Part shown: piece after piece, positions 35,304 through 45,734 of the stretch | Numbering within the stretch: position 1 is the stretch's first letter | Layout of the letters: every line of letters begins with the position of its first letter | Assembly (NCBI GenBank): GCA_014825775.1 | Contig: MVAQ01000055.1 | Span: 1 to 64,000 of the forward strand | Source of the DNA: Krasilnikovozyma curviuscula | Lineage: Eukaryota > Basidiomycota > Tremellomycetes > Cystofilobasidiales > Mrakiaceae | Reading direction: 5' to 3' | Length of the DNA stretch: 64,000 bases | Program-made: the position numbers and the translations under genes | Notes under the pieces: generated by a model | Told to the model about the DNA's origin: nothing | Seen by the model: only the letters and a program-made list of their open reading frames with translations | Database searches by the model: none

Positions 35304-37199
35304 ATGTGGGAAACAAGGAGAATCTACAAACGTCAAGCCAGTGATGCTGGTCTGCCCAACAACACGGTGCTGCTCTCCGTCTCTACTAAATCGTTCACAT
35401 CGGAGGACGAGTCTCTGTTGGTCGAAGAGGGAAAAGCTGACCTAACCAGCTTCACAGACGAACCTGAACCAATTGAGTCCTTCCCGGGCAGGAAACACAT
35501 TATGTGGTAAGGGATACAAATGTTCAGGGAAACTTCGTAACATTTTCCTGACGGTGTTTCTTTCAGGGCCGTCGGAGCTTTGTTTGGATTGGCAACTTTA
35601 CTGGCCATGTTTCAACTGCAATCTCAGGAGTTTGACCAACTAGACCTCACTACATCGAATTCTAACTCACTCGAAGAGCAGCACTTCTGTGGTACGTGTG
35701 ATTGAGTGGGTCGTCTAGTAAACCCATGTTAACCTTATTTGGGGCGCCTCCGGCGCGTGTTCCTCTCGATCCTGATGACACTAGATCCTTACCATTCAAG
35801 AGGTTATCTCAACGTCGATTTGGAGGAACCATCGAATACCAAGTGGAAAGTCTTCAAAAAAGCGTGTCAGACTCCAATGCTATTCTCCTCTTACCGCCAT
35901 CTCTTCGGGACGTCAGCTGTGGCCGATAGCAATGGCGCAAAAGACGGGCTGGAAGATGTATCTTTCCTCAGAAACAAGACTGTCTTGGTAATGGGAGACT
36001 CCACCACACGAGAAACAGTCAACCAAATATCTCAGCTAATGCATGGAGTCGATGCTCAAATCATCCCCTACCCTGAACATATAAACTCGACCGCAAGGCC
36101 GCACGTTTACTACGACGAAGTCAATGATTTCTTGATTGTACAGTTCTTTCATTATGGCTTGGACGAAGTAGACTATTGGTAAGCAACAGAATTTTGTTTA
36201 CAGGTGGACGTGGCGCTGATGTTCAACGGGATCAATTTTCAGGAGTATGCAAGGACCCAACAGCCACTACTTCCCTCCGGGACTGGCCGAATCGCGTGTA
36301 GAACAGTTCCTCAAACCTGTCATGGCAAACATTTCAAGTTATCTGCCTGATGTTCTCGTGAACAGCGCAGAAACATTCTCCCAAAGGAGGATTGATGTGA
36401 TCGAGTTTGCGAGCGGCTTAGTACGTCTTTTCGAAGGGATCTCCTACTTCATACTGCTAACTTGGTTCTCACATTTTTACTCCAGTGGGATCTATCGCAC
36501 TGGGCAAGAGAAGAACACAAACAAGGTCTCTCAACGGTGGAAGCACTATCAGAAGAACGTCTGCAGTGGTACACAGGCCGTATTGTCAGCGTAATAGAGA
36601 AACTCAAGTCTACCTTCACCAGTAGCAACGGAGATGCTCCTTTGGTAGTGTTTAGAAACACTCATTTCCCCATGAACGACAATGCAGCGTAAGCATCCAT
36701 CTTGCTTCCCTTCCAGTACCGCAGAGCCTAACCAACGAAACATGACTTGTATTTGGTTTAAAATAGAGGATGGTGGTTCGGCCAGTTGAATTCAGCAGAT
36801 GGGGCAAAAGTACCTTACTTCCACAGTAGGTTGTCGCGCAATTGCTCTTTTCAATAATGCCTTTTGCTTACTTGCTAGCTTGCCCCAGGTAATCGCGTCT
36901 TTCAACTCAACGAAGCAGCAAAATTCTACCTCACGAAATACCATTCATCACCCAACTCATCACCTTTTATCTATCAGAATTGGTGGGGCAGTCTGCTTTT
37001 GGGGCAAGAACAGGTGAGGGGTCACTTCCTTGCGTTGCTTCTAGATCAACTGTTTTACTAATAAAATATTACCCACTCTTCCATCACACAGTATCAGGCA
37101 GATGAACTTCACCCAGCAGCCGTACCGGGTGGGTGGCTAGCTGCAGATATGATGTTGTGGGAGCTGAAGATGCTCCACCGGCTCGAATTCACTAACTGA
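35304..37199 (+). CDS. SGNH-fold (PC-esterase-like) type II membrane protein
   Basis: MWETRRIYKRQASDAGLPNN begins a cytoplasmic tail of about 70 residues, followed by an anchor in WAVGALFGLATLLAMFQLQ. After a short stem, the intron at about 35692-35788 joins HFC to DPYHSRGYLNVDLEEPSN. The catalytic domain has KTVLVMGDSTTRETVNQISQ (GDS block) and ends ADELHPAAVPGGWLAADMML, where DELH supplies the Asp-His pair. Between them lie FHYGLDEVDYW and LVVFRNTHFPMNDNAA. About 500 residues, nine exons. This arrangement matches PC-esterase/TBL-like proteins that act in polysaccharide O-acetylation in the Golgi, so a role in acetylating wall or capsule glycans is likely by inference. The reading frame after the first intron was chosen because only that frame contains the GDS motif. 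Confidence 0.78.
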
Positions 37200-37716
37200 T
37201 CTCCTTGGTCTCTGGGTACATATGTTGTATTACTCATTCTTTTCCACTACATGCGGTATCCGTAGAATTTGTTTGATTTGGCTTCTCTTTGATTAGTGCT
37301 CTCACTTCGCAGTCTTCACTGTACATCGAAGACTTTGTTCTGTCTTGTATCTCCGTAAATATTGTCCGCTTTGGTTTTAATATGTCTGGCTTATTGTATT
37401 TCTCAATGTCATCTGTACTTCGATACATTCTCGAAATCGTAAGTAGAACCGACATGGGTGCGGTTTTGCGCAGACTGGTTCAGATTTCTATATTGTTTAT
37501 TAGATGCGCTTTATCTAGAATGACACAGCTGTAGACATCTTTCTCGCATTCCCTTGATAACAGGTTTCATTACCACGAAAACAACCTACATTTCGCCACG
37601 CGGGATAAGGCACCAGTTGAGTTTCTCGTTATCCAGTAGTTTGTTTGCAGGAGGCCACGACTCTTGTTTTCCCAGGCCAGATCCCAAAATCCCAAAGAAG
37701 AAGGAGGCGTTGAACC
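37200..37716. promoter_or_regulatory. Intergenic region upstream of NDUFA13
   Basis: No gene is supported. It contains the 3' UTR of the SGNH gene and the NDUFA13 promoter; the middle is AT-rich (about 37330-37520). Confidence 0.35.
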
Positions 37717-38527
37717 ATGTCTGGTCTTTACAAGCAGTGAGTTGCTCGTTTAAAAAGGCTCCTTTCGTACGTGGTGGTCGGAGGAGCTGCTGATATTGTT
37801 TCTTGTCACTCGCAGAGATTTACCGCCTCAGGGAGGATTCCAACCTGTAGCATACAAGAGAGCACTCAATTTCACCAAAGGTCCCTCTGGACTGGTTATG
37901 TTTGGTGCGCTGTTCGCCATTATGGGCTCTGGATGGTACTACAAGCTTCAAGAGTTGACCGAGAAGAAGTAAGTTCACATACTGTCCTCCCTATTGCTAT
38001 TGGTTATCAAGCTGGTAGATCTTGGAGAATAGAGATAAAAGAACATACAAAAAGGATCTTGAGCTGGTCCTTCAGTAACGAAGAAGACGAGAGGTCAGAT
38101 ACGGCAATGTGGGGAATGGACCAGCTGCACCGGCAGTCCTAACCTAGAGCTGTAACCCTCGCCTCCATACCATGAGAGGAATTCGTTCTTTCATATTTTT
38201 TCATACTATACGGCTATTGACAGCTGGCCTCTTTGACAAATAGGGAGCTTCAAAACGAGAAAATCCACTCGAGAATTAACCTCGTACCGCTCTTGACGGC
38301 TGAAGCAGACAGAGATGCTGTGAGGAGAATGATTGCCGATCGTAGACGTGAGGGAATCATTATGGGAAGCGAAGATTGGGCTAAGGTGAGATCACATCGT
38401 CTTTGGTCGCCCGAAATCGCAACTAATGAATCCTTACCACTTCTCTACCGCGTACTCTACTCTTCAGGACAAGGAGCCCATTTACAAGAGCGGAAGATAC
38501 GTAGAGAAGACTCAGCTGTTACATTAG
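37717..38527 (+). CDS. NADH dehydrogenase (complex I) subunit NDUFA13/GRIM-19
   Basis: Accessory subunit of mitochondrial complex I. The spliced start is MSGLYKQDLPPQGGFQPVAY, where the first intron splits the Gln codon (CA/A). The membrane helix lies in SGLVMFGALFAIMGSGWYY. Then come KLQELTEKKELQNEKIHSRI and NLVPLLTAEADRDAVRRMIA, and it ends SGRYVEKTQLLH at TAG. About 125 residues, four exons; the third intron (about 37970-38243) is unusually long for this window at roughly 270 nt. The match to GRIM-19 runs along the whole protein, including the short N-terminus before the helix and the charged coil after it. Confidence 0.93.
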
Positions 38528-38661
38528 AGGACTTGAACTCCTTTTTGATGTCACCCTTGCTACAAACTGCTTCTCTTTCGAAATCTTGCGAGGGTTATTC
38601 ATTGACATTTCTACTTCCACACTCAAATTAATCCCCGATAAAAATAATAATACATATAGTC

Positions 38662-39990
38662 TCATGGCAGCACACCACCCTGCTCGTCAGCTTCAATGAG
38701 AATCCAACTTGTCCCACACCCTGCCCATACAGCTCTGATCCTTCCATGATTTTCAACGGGGAGCAACCTCGGTGTTTCCCAATTGAGAGTAGTACCATCT
38801 CCCAAATTACCGTGCTCGTTCCAGCCCCAACCGAAGATATTGTTGTCTTCACATATCGCAAGGAGGTGCTCAGAACCGGAGACAAGCGTTTTTATCTTGA
38901 CCAGATCTGGCAAAGAAGATGGATTGAGAGACGACTGCCTGGTAGACACGGGAGGAGAGGCCAAAGATACAATAGGAAAGTGTTCAGGAGGTGTTGACGG
39001 AAAGGTGATCAAGCCGATGTCTGTTGGCGGCGTTGTTCTTCCAAGTTGAGAATGCGTGTTGGATCCTGCAGAAAACACCTGTCCTTTTGAGTCGAGGATG
39101 AAGCAAGAGGACCAGGTTGAAGCTACGTTTGAGATATCTTCTCGCGTCAAGCTGTTGACGTTAGAGGTGAAAGTATTGAAATCGATGCTTGGCCTGCCGT
39201 AGGATTTCAAGGCAGTTGGACTGAGGAGGATCGAATGGTTCATGCCCACACTGAACCGTAAGGATGGCAATTTCCTGGCTGGAAATCTTGCCAAGAGCGA
39301 TGGTGGTATAAATTTAGAGTGTTTCACAGAGGGAGATGAAGATTGTTGTGTTGACGAGAAGTGAAGCTGACCATTCCTAGCTGCTCCCCATCCGAGGACG
39401 AACTCTTCTGTTTGAGATGCACAAGATAACAGTATATGACGAGGTCCACAAGCGAGAGATATGAATCTAGTACCAGGCACGAAATGGAGGTGTCCAAGGT
39501 CGAGGGAAGCTGGTGTTGCTGTGTGGGTGTTACGTCCTAGTTCTCCAAAGTCGTTGCTACCAAATGTCCAGACATTCCATTGTTTTGTAAATTTATCCTC
39601 CAAGACTATAACGCTGCTACTCCACAAAGAGCCCACTCCGACTAGTTCCCAACTATCCTCAGCGAGTGATTGCGGGCAGCTCAACTTCTTGAACCCACTC
39701 CAGGTTGATGCAGACCCGGCTGTCAAAGCCCCCAATTGTCCTAGAGATCCATCACCTGTTCCCCATAACTCCGTTCGACCACTCTCGTCTTGAATTACAG
39801 CCAGCGTATGATTTCCACCAGAAGAGATTTCCAGTAGGGAAGAACCTGTAGGTGGGAACGGGGTCGGAGCAGCCAAACTGGAGACTGTAGAGTATGAGCT
39901 GGTGGGCTGAAAGACATGACTATCTTCTACTCCCGAGTGTGCCAGTTGTCCTTTGGAGTTGGAACCGGTGGAAAGAAGGATTGCGGGCAT
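38662..39990 (-). CDS. RCC1-repeat protein, ATS1-like
   Basis: An intron-free frame of 442 codons, MPAILLSTGSNSKGQLAHSG... Repeats of the RCC1 type recur: STGSNSKGQLAH, WGTGDGSLGQLGA, FGSNDFGELGRNT, GWGAARNGQLHF, SAGSNTHSQLGRT and GWGWNEHGNLGDGT, so a seven-bladed propeller is expected. The order and length fit the yeast Ats1/Kti13 group, which works with Kti11/Dph3 in diphthamide and tRNA wobble-uridine modification, better than nuclear RCC1, which has a nuclear signal and longer blades. The specific assignment is tentative. It lies tail-to-tail with NDUFA13 (134 bases apart). Confidence 0.85.
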   Translation of the reverse strand: MPAILLSTGSNSKGQLAHSGVEDSHVFQPTSSYSTVSSLAAPTPFPPTGSSLLEISSGGNHTLAVIQDESGRTELWGTGDGSLGQLGALTAGSASTWSGFKKLSCPQSLAEDSWELVGVGSLWSSSVIVLEDKFTKQWNVWTFGSNDFGELGRNTHTATPASLDLGHLHFVPGTRFISLACGPRHILLSCASQTEEFVLGWGAARNGQLHFSSTQQSSSPSVKHSKFIPPSLLARFPARKLPSLRFSVGMNHSILLSPTALKSYGRPSIDFNTFTSNVNSLTREDISNVASTWSSCFILDSKGQVFSAGSNTHSQLGRTTPPTDIGLITFPSTPPEHFPIVSLASPPVSTRQSSLNPSSLPDLVKIKTLVSGSEHLLAICEDNNIFGWGWNEHGNLGDGTTLNWETPRLLPVENHGRIRAVWAGCGTSWILIEADEQGGVLP

Positions 39991-40807
39991 GGTAGCAGGG
40001 TTAAGACCTTCGAGGTCGGGTTTTCAATGACAAACAACAACCACCCGTGAGAGCAGAGAGAGGGACCGGGACAGTGAAGACTTCTGGCAGAGGCAAATTT
40101 GTGACAGTGTTAGTAAGAGCAACATAGAGCATGATGGATCAGTAGCTAAAAGTAACTGGAGCAAAGACTGACCAACTCGCTTTCAAGCACAACAATCCTA
40201 CGCACCACTACAGCTCCCTCCCATCAAGGGCTGCTCTCGTATGCTCAGCTGTTGGTTGACTTCGAGATCTGAGCAGCTACCTAGCTGCTCAATGCAAGTC
40301 CACAGCGACCGTTTCGTTCTTGTCGATCCCTTTGTTTGTCTCGTCGCCACCAAGCATTCGTTGCTATAAAATCACAGCAGCTTACTCAGGAGAAATTGTC
40401 TAGCATTAAAGAAGATGAAGAAACGTGTACTTTGTGGTTTTGAAAAGGAAAGTACGTTACGATGTGGATGTTGCGTTAAGACGCGTACAGGAGAAGACCA
40501 GGGGTTTGACGTAGGAACCGAACGCAAAATGGACAAGTTGACTCTCTTCCTTCTCCTACTAAAGCATTTGACCCTAGAAGAAAGTTGGCATCCGCAAATA
40601 CGATGATGAATCGAGTCAAAGATGAGGTAGAGGTTTCGTTTTGACTCGCAGCAGTTCTTGACCTTGCAGCAACGAGAGGTACAGCTGAACAAATGCCATT
40701 TATCTAATCTAGCTGGAGTTACATCCCAGTTGACCACTGCATCGTTCCGAACGTCACAATCAACATCACTTCGATGATGACAGCCCCTAAGTTATAGTTT
40801 GAAATCC
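39991..40807. other. Gene-free stretch upstream of the RCC1-repeat gene
   Basis: An 817-base stretch between two minus-strand genes. It carries the RCC1-repeat gene's promoter. A minus-strand frame at 40372-40737 has basic and Cys residues but no recognised motif or plausible homologue; not supported. Confidence 0.35.
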
Positions 40808-43233
40808 TTAGATGGTAAGATGTTGATCAGTACTACTGGCCTTGAAATAAAAAGAAGCAATTATATCAATTCTCACCTTGCCCTGTAACAGCTTCTGTGT
40901 CTGTGGGTCTGTCTCTATGAGCCCCTTGGCTATCGCATGCGTATCTCGTGTGACCAAGTCGATCACCCTAGCTCTCTGCGCTTCACTTGTCATCGATTTT
41001 GGAATATCTGTATCAGGGTGCAATGAGAGGGTATCAGCGGGTGAGCGAGATGTCGTAGCGAGATGCCACGAGATTATGGCTGGAACGCACATCTACTCGT
41101 CGGGGTGTCTACAGCCTGCCTCAGTTGTTCAATGAGATCATCGCCGTCACCATGAATCTGTTAAGTTGAGATGGCGAGACAGAAACAACAGTCAAGAATC
41201 ACCATGGCAATGAAAGAGGCGAAGAGCAACAGGCGAGAATAGTAGACCTACATAGTTGTAAGCGAATGGACTTCCTTGGTTACCAGCATGGTTGTGTTGA
41301 GAGTTCGTCGCTATCCTTCGTCCAGAGTCAGGATCGACGACAAAGTTTTTAGTAGGGTTGAGGAACGGTGTTCCAAAGCACATGGAAAACCTGAAGGAAA
41401 TCAATGGATATCAGGGGTATCCTTCACGCTAGCGGACAAGCTAGCGTTACCACTTACCACGGTGTTGGAGAAATGAAAGGGTCACCTGTTCATTGTAAAA
41501 GTTTGGAAGATGTTAGTTTACCCGTCTGGCAATTTGACTAATGCTTGTAATGAATGAAGGCTCACCCAATCCTATCAGCGCTCGAGATTTAGCTACTCTG
41601 CGAGCCAGAAAGAAAAGAAAAAAAAAGAAAAAGCGTAAGACTTCACCTCTCAACAAAATAGCAAAGAGGACTCACTCAAGGAAGAACTTAGCCTCGGGAA
41701 GTTTGTTTACTCCGTCTCCGACGTGGTCGATGGCGTCACACAGCGTCTCATCTGTGTCGACCTGGAAGGCGCCTACAAAGCGGATATTCAACTCTACTTT
41801 GGCTTTGCGTAACGTTTCACAGTCGAGAGATGAGTGCCCTTCATTCATGTACCTAGCATACTTCCCGAGAATGTAGACTTGGCGAGGGCGATCAACTGTC
41901 GGCGTGTACTGCAACGTGATCATAACAGACGCTGAATCAGTACAATTGTACAGAATGAAGATTTTTGATGATCCTTGGAGTTCATACCGGTACAGCCATA
42001 CATTCCTTCTCGATGGAGTACCCAAGGTAGAAATTGGAATACTCTTTTTCAGGGGTGACGGTGAAGTTGAATCCAAGTGGGCCAAGTGCTATCGAGTTTG
42101 GTTTGAGAAGTCATACCCAGCATCGTCATCTGCAGATAGTGACTCACCTTCAGGGAAGAACTAAAGGGAAAGTGTATCAGTAATCTCGCCCAATCGTAAA
42201 GGTGAAGGAAAGTGCCTGAACTTACAGCAAAAGTGTGGAAGAGATTTAGAGGCACTCCATGACTAATTACCCATAGGGAGGGAGTACGATAGTCAGTCAG
42301 AAAGATGAATGCACTCGTTCAACCACTTGAAACGCAGCCACTCACGGATTCCAGATGGTTTTTATGCAAGACCAATCATCTAGACAATCCCAGATGTAAT
42401 CTGGACTCACGATAATAGCTTTTACGAGCTTGGGGAAGATTCTATTGTACGCAAAATCAAGGCAGTTGTTGAGCATCAACCCCCATGACACAAAATCAAG
42501 AAAGGGGCGCGAATTACTTGTAGTACGGTACTGGTTGAACGGAACGCGACTCAGTGACCGTCTAGCAAAGATTCTCTCTGAGTTAACAATTCCTCACCAA
42601 TTTTGTCTGCACGATCTATTAACAAGTAGGTCATTCCAAGCTCATCCATCGCCCTCATACTATAGCAACAGTAACCAATTAGTTTCTAGTCCGTTTTTTT
42701 AGTCCGTCATTTTCGTTTTCTGTCGCGACTCACACAGATCTGTACCATGAGTAAGATTACAAAGATAAGCATCTGTGAGGTTCGTGAACTTAATTGCATT
42801 GGGAGCGACTTACCTGGCCCAAATGTTCTCGCCGCTCACAGCACCGGCTGCAAAGCGAGAAGGACGAGCGATCAGCAGCGATGAAGCAAATCAATTTACT
42901 ACTAAGGAGAGACTCACCTAGAACATCGTCGAAATTGTTCTCTCGAACGAGGACGATGGTGTCCTGCCACGGTCCACAATTTCCCAGAGCACGACACGCG
43001 ACGAGCTTTTGAAAACTCTTTAAACTGGAATCTTCCCACAAATCACTAAACCCTTCTGCTGCTTGAGTCCTGTCTAACGAATGAGCTACAGTGCTGTTGG
43101 ACTGAGGTAGCACTTGAGCTGGTGTGAGCTGGGCGAAGTATCGAGAGGGCGCGAAGGTCCAGAGACCGACCAGGACAAGGAACACCAAAGCCAAGGCCAT
43201 CCGAGTTAGTCGCTGACTCGGAGGACCCGCCAT
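40808..43233 (-). CDS. GT18 (MGAT5)-like type II membrane glycosyltransferase, copy A
   Basis: MAGPPSQRLTRMALALVFLV starts the protein, with an anchor through LVGLWTFAPS. The first lumenal segment reads SLKSFQKLVACRALGNCGPW and QDTIVLVRENNFDDVL. The C-terminal half holds DRPRQVYILGKYARYMNEG, AKVELNIRFVGAFQVDTDE, LIGLGDPFISPTPWFSMCFG, TPFLNPTKNFVVDPDSG and then SQHNHAGNQGSPFAYNY. These segments line up in order with the end of animal MGAT5 (beta-1,6-N-acetylglucosaminyltransferase V, family GT18), including the GxGxP...P...FLNP block. About 520 residues, over twelve exons. A paralogue lies on the opposite strand at 52317-54675. The final exons are uncertain: a short intron of about 35 nt probably follows LLQGK. 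Acceptor and donor are not known. It is head-to-head with an SGNH gene. Confidence 0.78.
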
Positions 43234-43540
43234 GATACTTGATTACTCTAGTGAAGGAACGAGAGCTAAAGAAAGGAAACAAAAGGGAAGATGGGTCGTG
43301 GGTGTCAGGAATTAATGATTGAATTTTTTATTTATTTTTTACTTTTTGCAGGGCGAACTGGGCCTTGAGAAGACGAAGAAAAAATAGAGCAGCATCTTGG
43401 AAAACACAGATGCCATTTACTGCTTCAGAACTGAACTAAGCTCTGTTCCAGACCAGAAGCTGCTCAGGCGTCCCGCCACCGTTTTTTTGGAAGCGTCTCC
43501 CCATCCGATCAGTGAGGTTTGGTCGAGCATCCATCACATC
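43234..43540. promoter_or_regulatory. Divergent promoter between GT18-like copy A and SGNH gene 3
   Basis: Only 307 bases separate the divergent start codons at 43233 and 43541, so the two genes may be co-regulated. An AT-rich run (TTTTTTATTTATTTTTTACTTTTT) lies near 43323-43346. No coding region is supported. Confidence 0.45.
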
Positions 43541-45602
43541 ATGGACTCGCTCAGGCGACGGCTCCATGGCCCCTCAGCGTCCCCACCGCAGACATTCCTG
43601 TCGCTTCCCCAGGTCGTCAGGCGCAACAAGTCAGCCATGAGACTTTTCTGGGTCGTCTCTGCCGCCCTCTGCTGGACCCTATTCATTACCTTCAATCCAA
43701 CGGCGCTGTCAGACCTGACAACACCAGCTACCACTGCTGCTTACCAGCAACACCCTCTCTCTGTCCAATCTCATCATGTTGAGCCTGCAACCCTCAGCGC
43801 CTCTCAACTTTTGGAAATCCACCGCTCGACAGGTTACATGTGTGACCGCTGCTTGGTTCGACCAGACTTGTGTGGCGTCTACGGTACAAAGAACGTCGAT
43901 CTCTCTCGAGGGTATGATGGGACTGGAACTCGATGGAGACACGTCATGGAAAAAGCTGGGCGGGGCGAAGAAATTAAAATGGGTGTATTGGGTGGCTCTG
44001 TTTCCCTGGGCCATGGTTGCGACTGCACAACGTAAGACAATTGACTCGTTCCCTTTCTCATGATAAAACAGTATTCTTATTGACACACTTTTACAGCTGG
44101 CACGCATTGGTCGCCGACTGGTGGAACACAACTTTCCCCGGCCCACTCACACACTACGACGGCTCCGTTGGTGCAAGAGGTAAGCAAGACTCGAACATTG
44201 ATCGAGCAGAAGAAATCTTTTACTGATGCAATAATTTATTAGGAAGTGACTACTTCAAGTTTTGTCACGTAAGTGTAACCTCATCACTGGTCCTCTCGTT
44301 GTTTTGAGTACCTTCACTAACAACCTAATTACCACATCGTTACTCATCACAGAAAGAACACATTCCACAAGATGTCGATATTATTCTCCTTGAATTCGCA
44401 GTTAACGACTGGGACCGAGATGAAAAATCCTTCAACAACTTTGAGACGCTTCTCCGAACCGTGATCGAATACCCGTCCGCACCGGCCGTCCTGATCTACG
44501 ACTGGCTCAAACTCGACAGTATCCTATCCACGGGCGCAGATGCTCAACATGGGCTGGCTCAGTATTACGACGTACCTGTCGTCAACCTCAGAAATGTCGT
44601 GCTGCCGTTCGTCATGGACGATACAACGAGGATCAGAGAGATATTTGTGTACAAGGATCATCAGGATCTCGTGCATCCCTCTAAAGTTGGACAGTGAGTA
44701 GACACAATTCCCCCCCGCAGGTGCTTCAGAGTTCTTACTTTCGAGACTTCTTTAACCTTTTTTGTCCGCCAGCCAAATGAGTGCGGACATGGTCATCTTG
44801 TACTTGGAACAGCGTGAGTCCTGTAGCACCACTAGTTGCCACTTCTATTCTACTTCCTCTGAAAGCTCACATCTATGGCCGCATCTCCTTCAGAGCTCTG
44901 CCAGTTAAAGCATCGCCCCGTCATTCCCCCGTCTACGCATTCCCACATCACGCAGGACGCTGACCAAGTCGCGAATGTGATACCTAGGGTGAATCTAGCT
45001 CTGCAGTTCTTCAGAATTATCCATATTGCGTACTAACAGCCTTCCACTCCCCCAGGTCCGTCTATCTAATCGATTGACCGACGCAGCACCCCACAAAGTT
45101 GAGCCAATGTGCGCTTCGGTAGACTCACTAACGAGTCCGCTCAAGCCACTATTGGACCAAACCAAAGGATTTGTTCTGCATCAACAGAGTGCTGATAAAT
45201 GGTTCTGGAGGGGTGAAGAAGCCGGTGCTGAGATCGCGTTTGAGGTGGAGACTACGATGCCCGAGGCTGAAATGTACGGCCTCTACTCTGACATTGTTCG
45301 CTTTTGAATTTGACTTCTCTAACTTTTTTGTCTTGCCTTTTTATAGAACCATTTACATACTCAAAAGCAAGAAGTTTCAATTGGGAGAGATGGACTGTTG
45401 GATAGATGACGCGTTCGACCGGAGAACTTTCATCCCAGCTTGGTGGGACAACACAATGAGCATCGGTGAATTCTACAAAATCCAGTCACCGGACGTTAAG
45501 CCGGGAAAGCACATTGTGAGGTGTAGAATCTTGGATAGAGGTGGTGGGTGGGATGAAAGCAAAGGAACCGCCATCAATATTATCGGTCTTTTCGTTATCT
45601 AG
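43541..45602 (+). CDS. SGNH-fold type II membrane protein, capsule-type
   Basis: MDSLRRRLHGPSASPPQTFL begins a basic tail of about 30 residues, followed by the anchor MRLFWVVSAALCWTLFITF. The SGNH domain reads IKMGVLGGSVSLGHGC (GGS nucleophile block), WWNTTFPGPLTHYDGSVGAR, VDIILLEFAVNDWDRDEKSF (the Asn block), and DHQDLVHPSKVGHQMSADM, in which DLVH provides the Asp-His pair. A C-terminal region follows (MDCWIDDAFDRRTFIPAWWD, HIVRCRILDRGGGWDESKG), probably a beta-sandwich, and the protein ends GLFVI. About 560 residues over eight exons. This two-part SGNH protein type is common in fungal genomes and encapsulated yeasts. A role in glycan acylation is inferred. It ends 132 bases from the convergent epimerase-exostosin gene. 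Confidence 0.8.
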
Positions 45603-45734
45603 ATTATCTTTCCGCATCATTCTGTTTTGTTACGAAATCACCAGAGATACATATGCAGGTATACCACTTTTTTACAACATGCTTGCTTGCAGGGTGAAAA
45701 TTACAGAATGCTCTAGCTAGGAACAAAGTATAAG

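Noticed and set aside
40372..40737. Minus-strand open frame with Cys and Arg runs
   Set aside because: No motif, no credible start context and no splice-supported extension.
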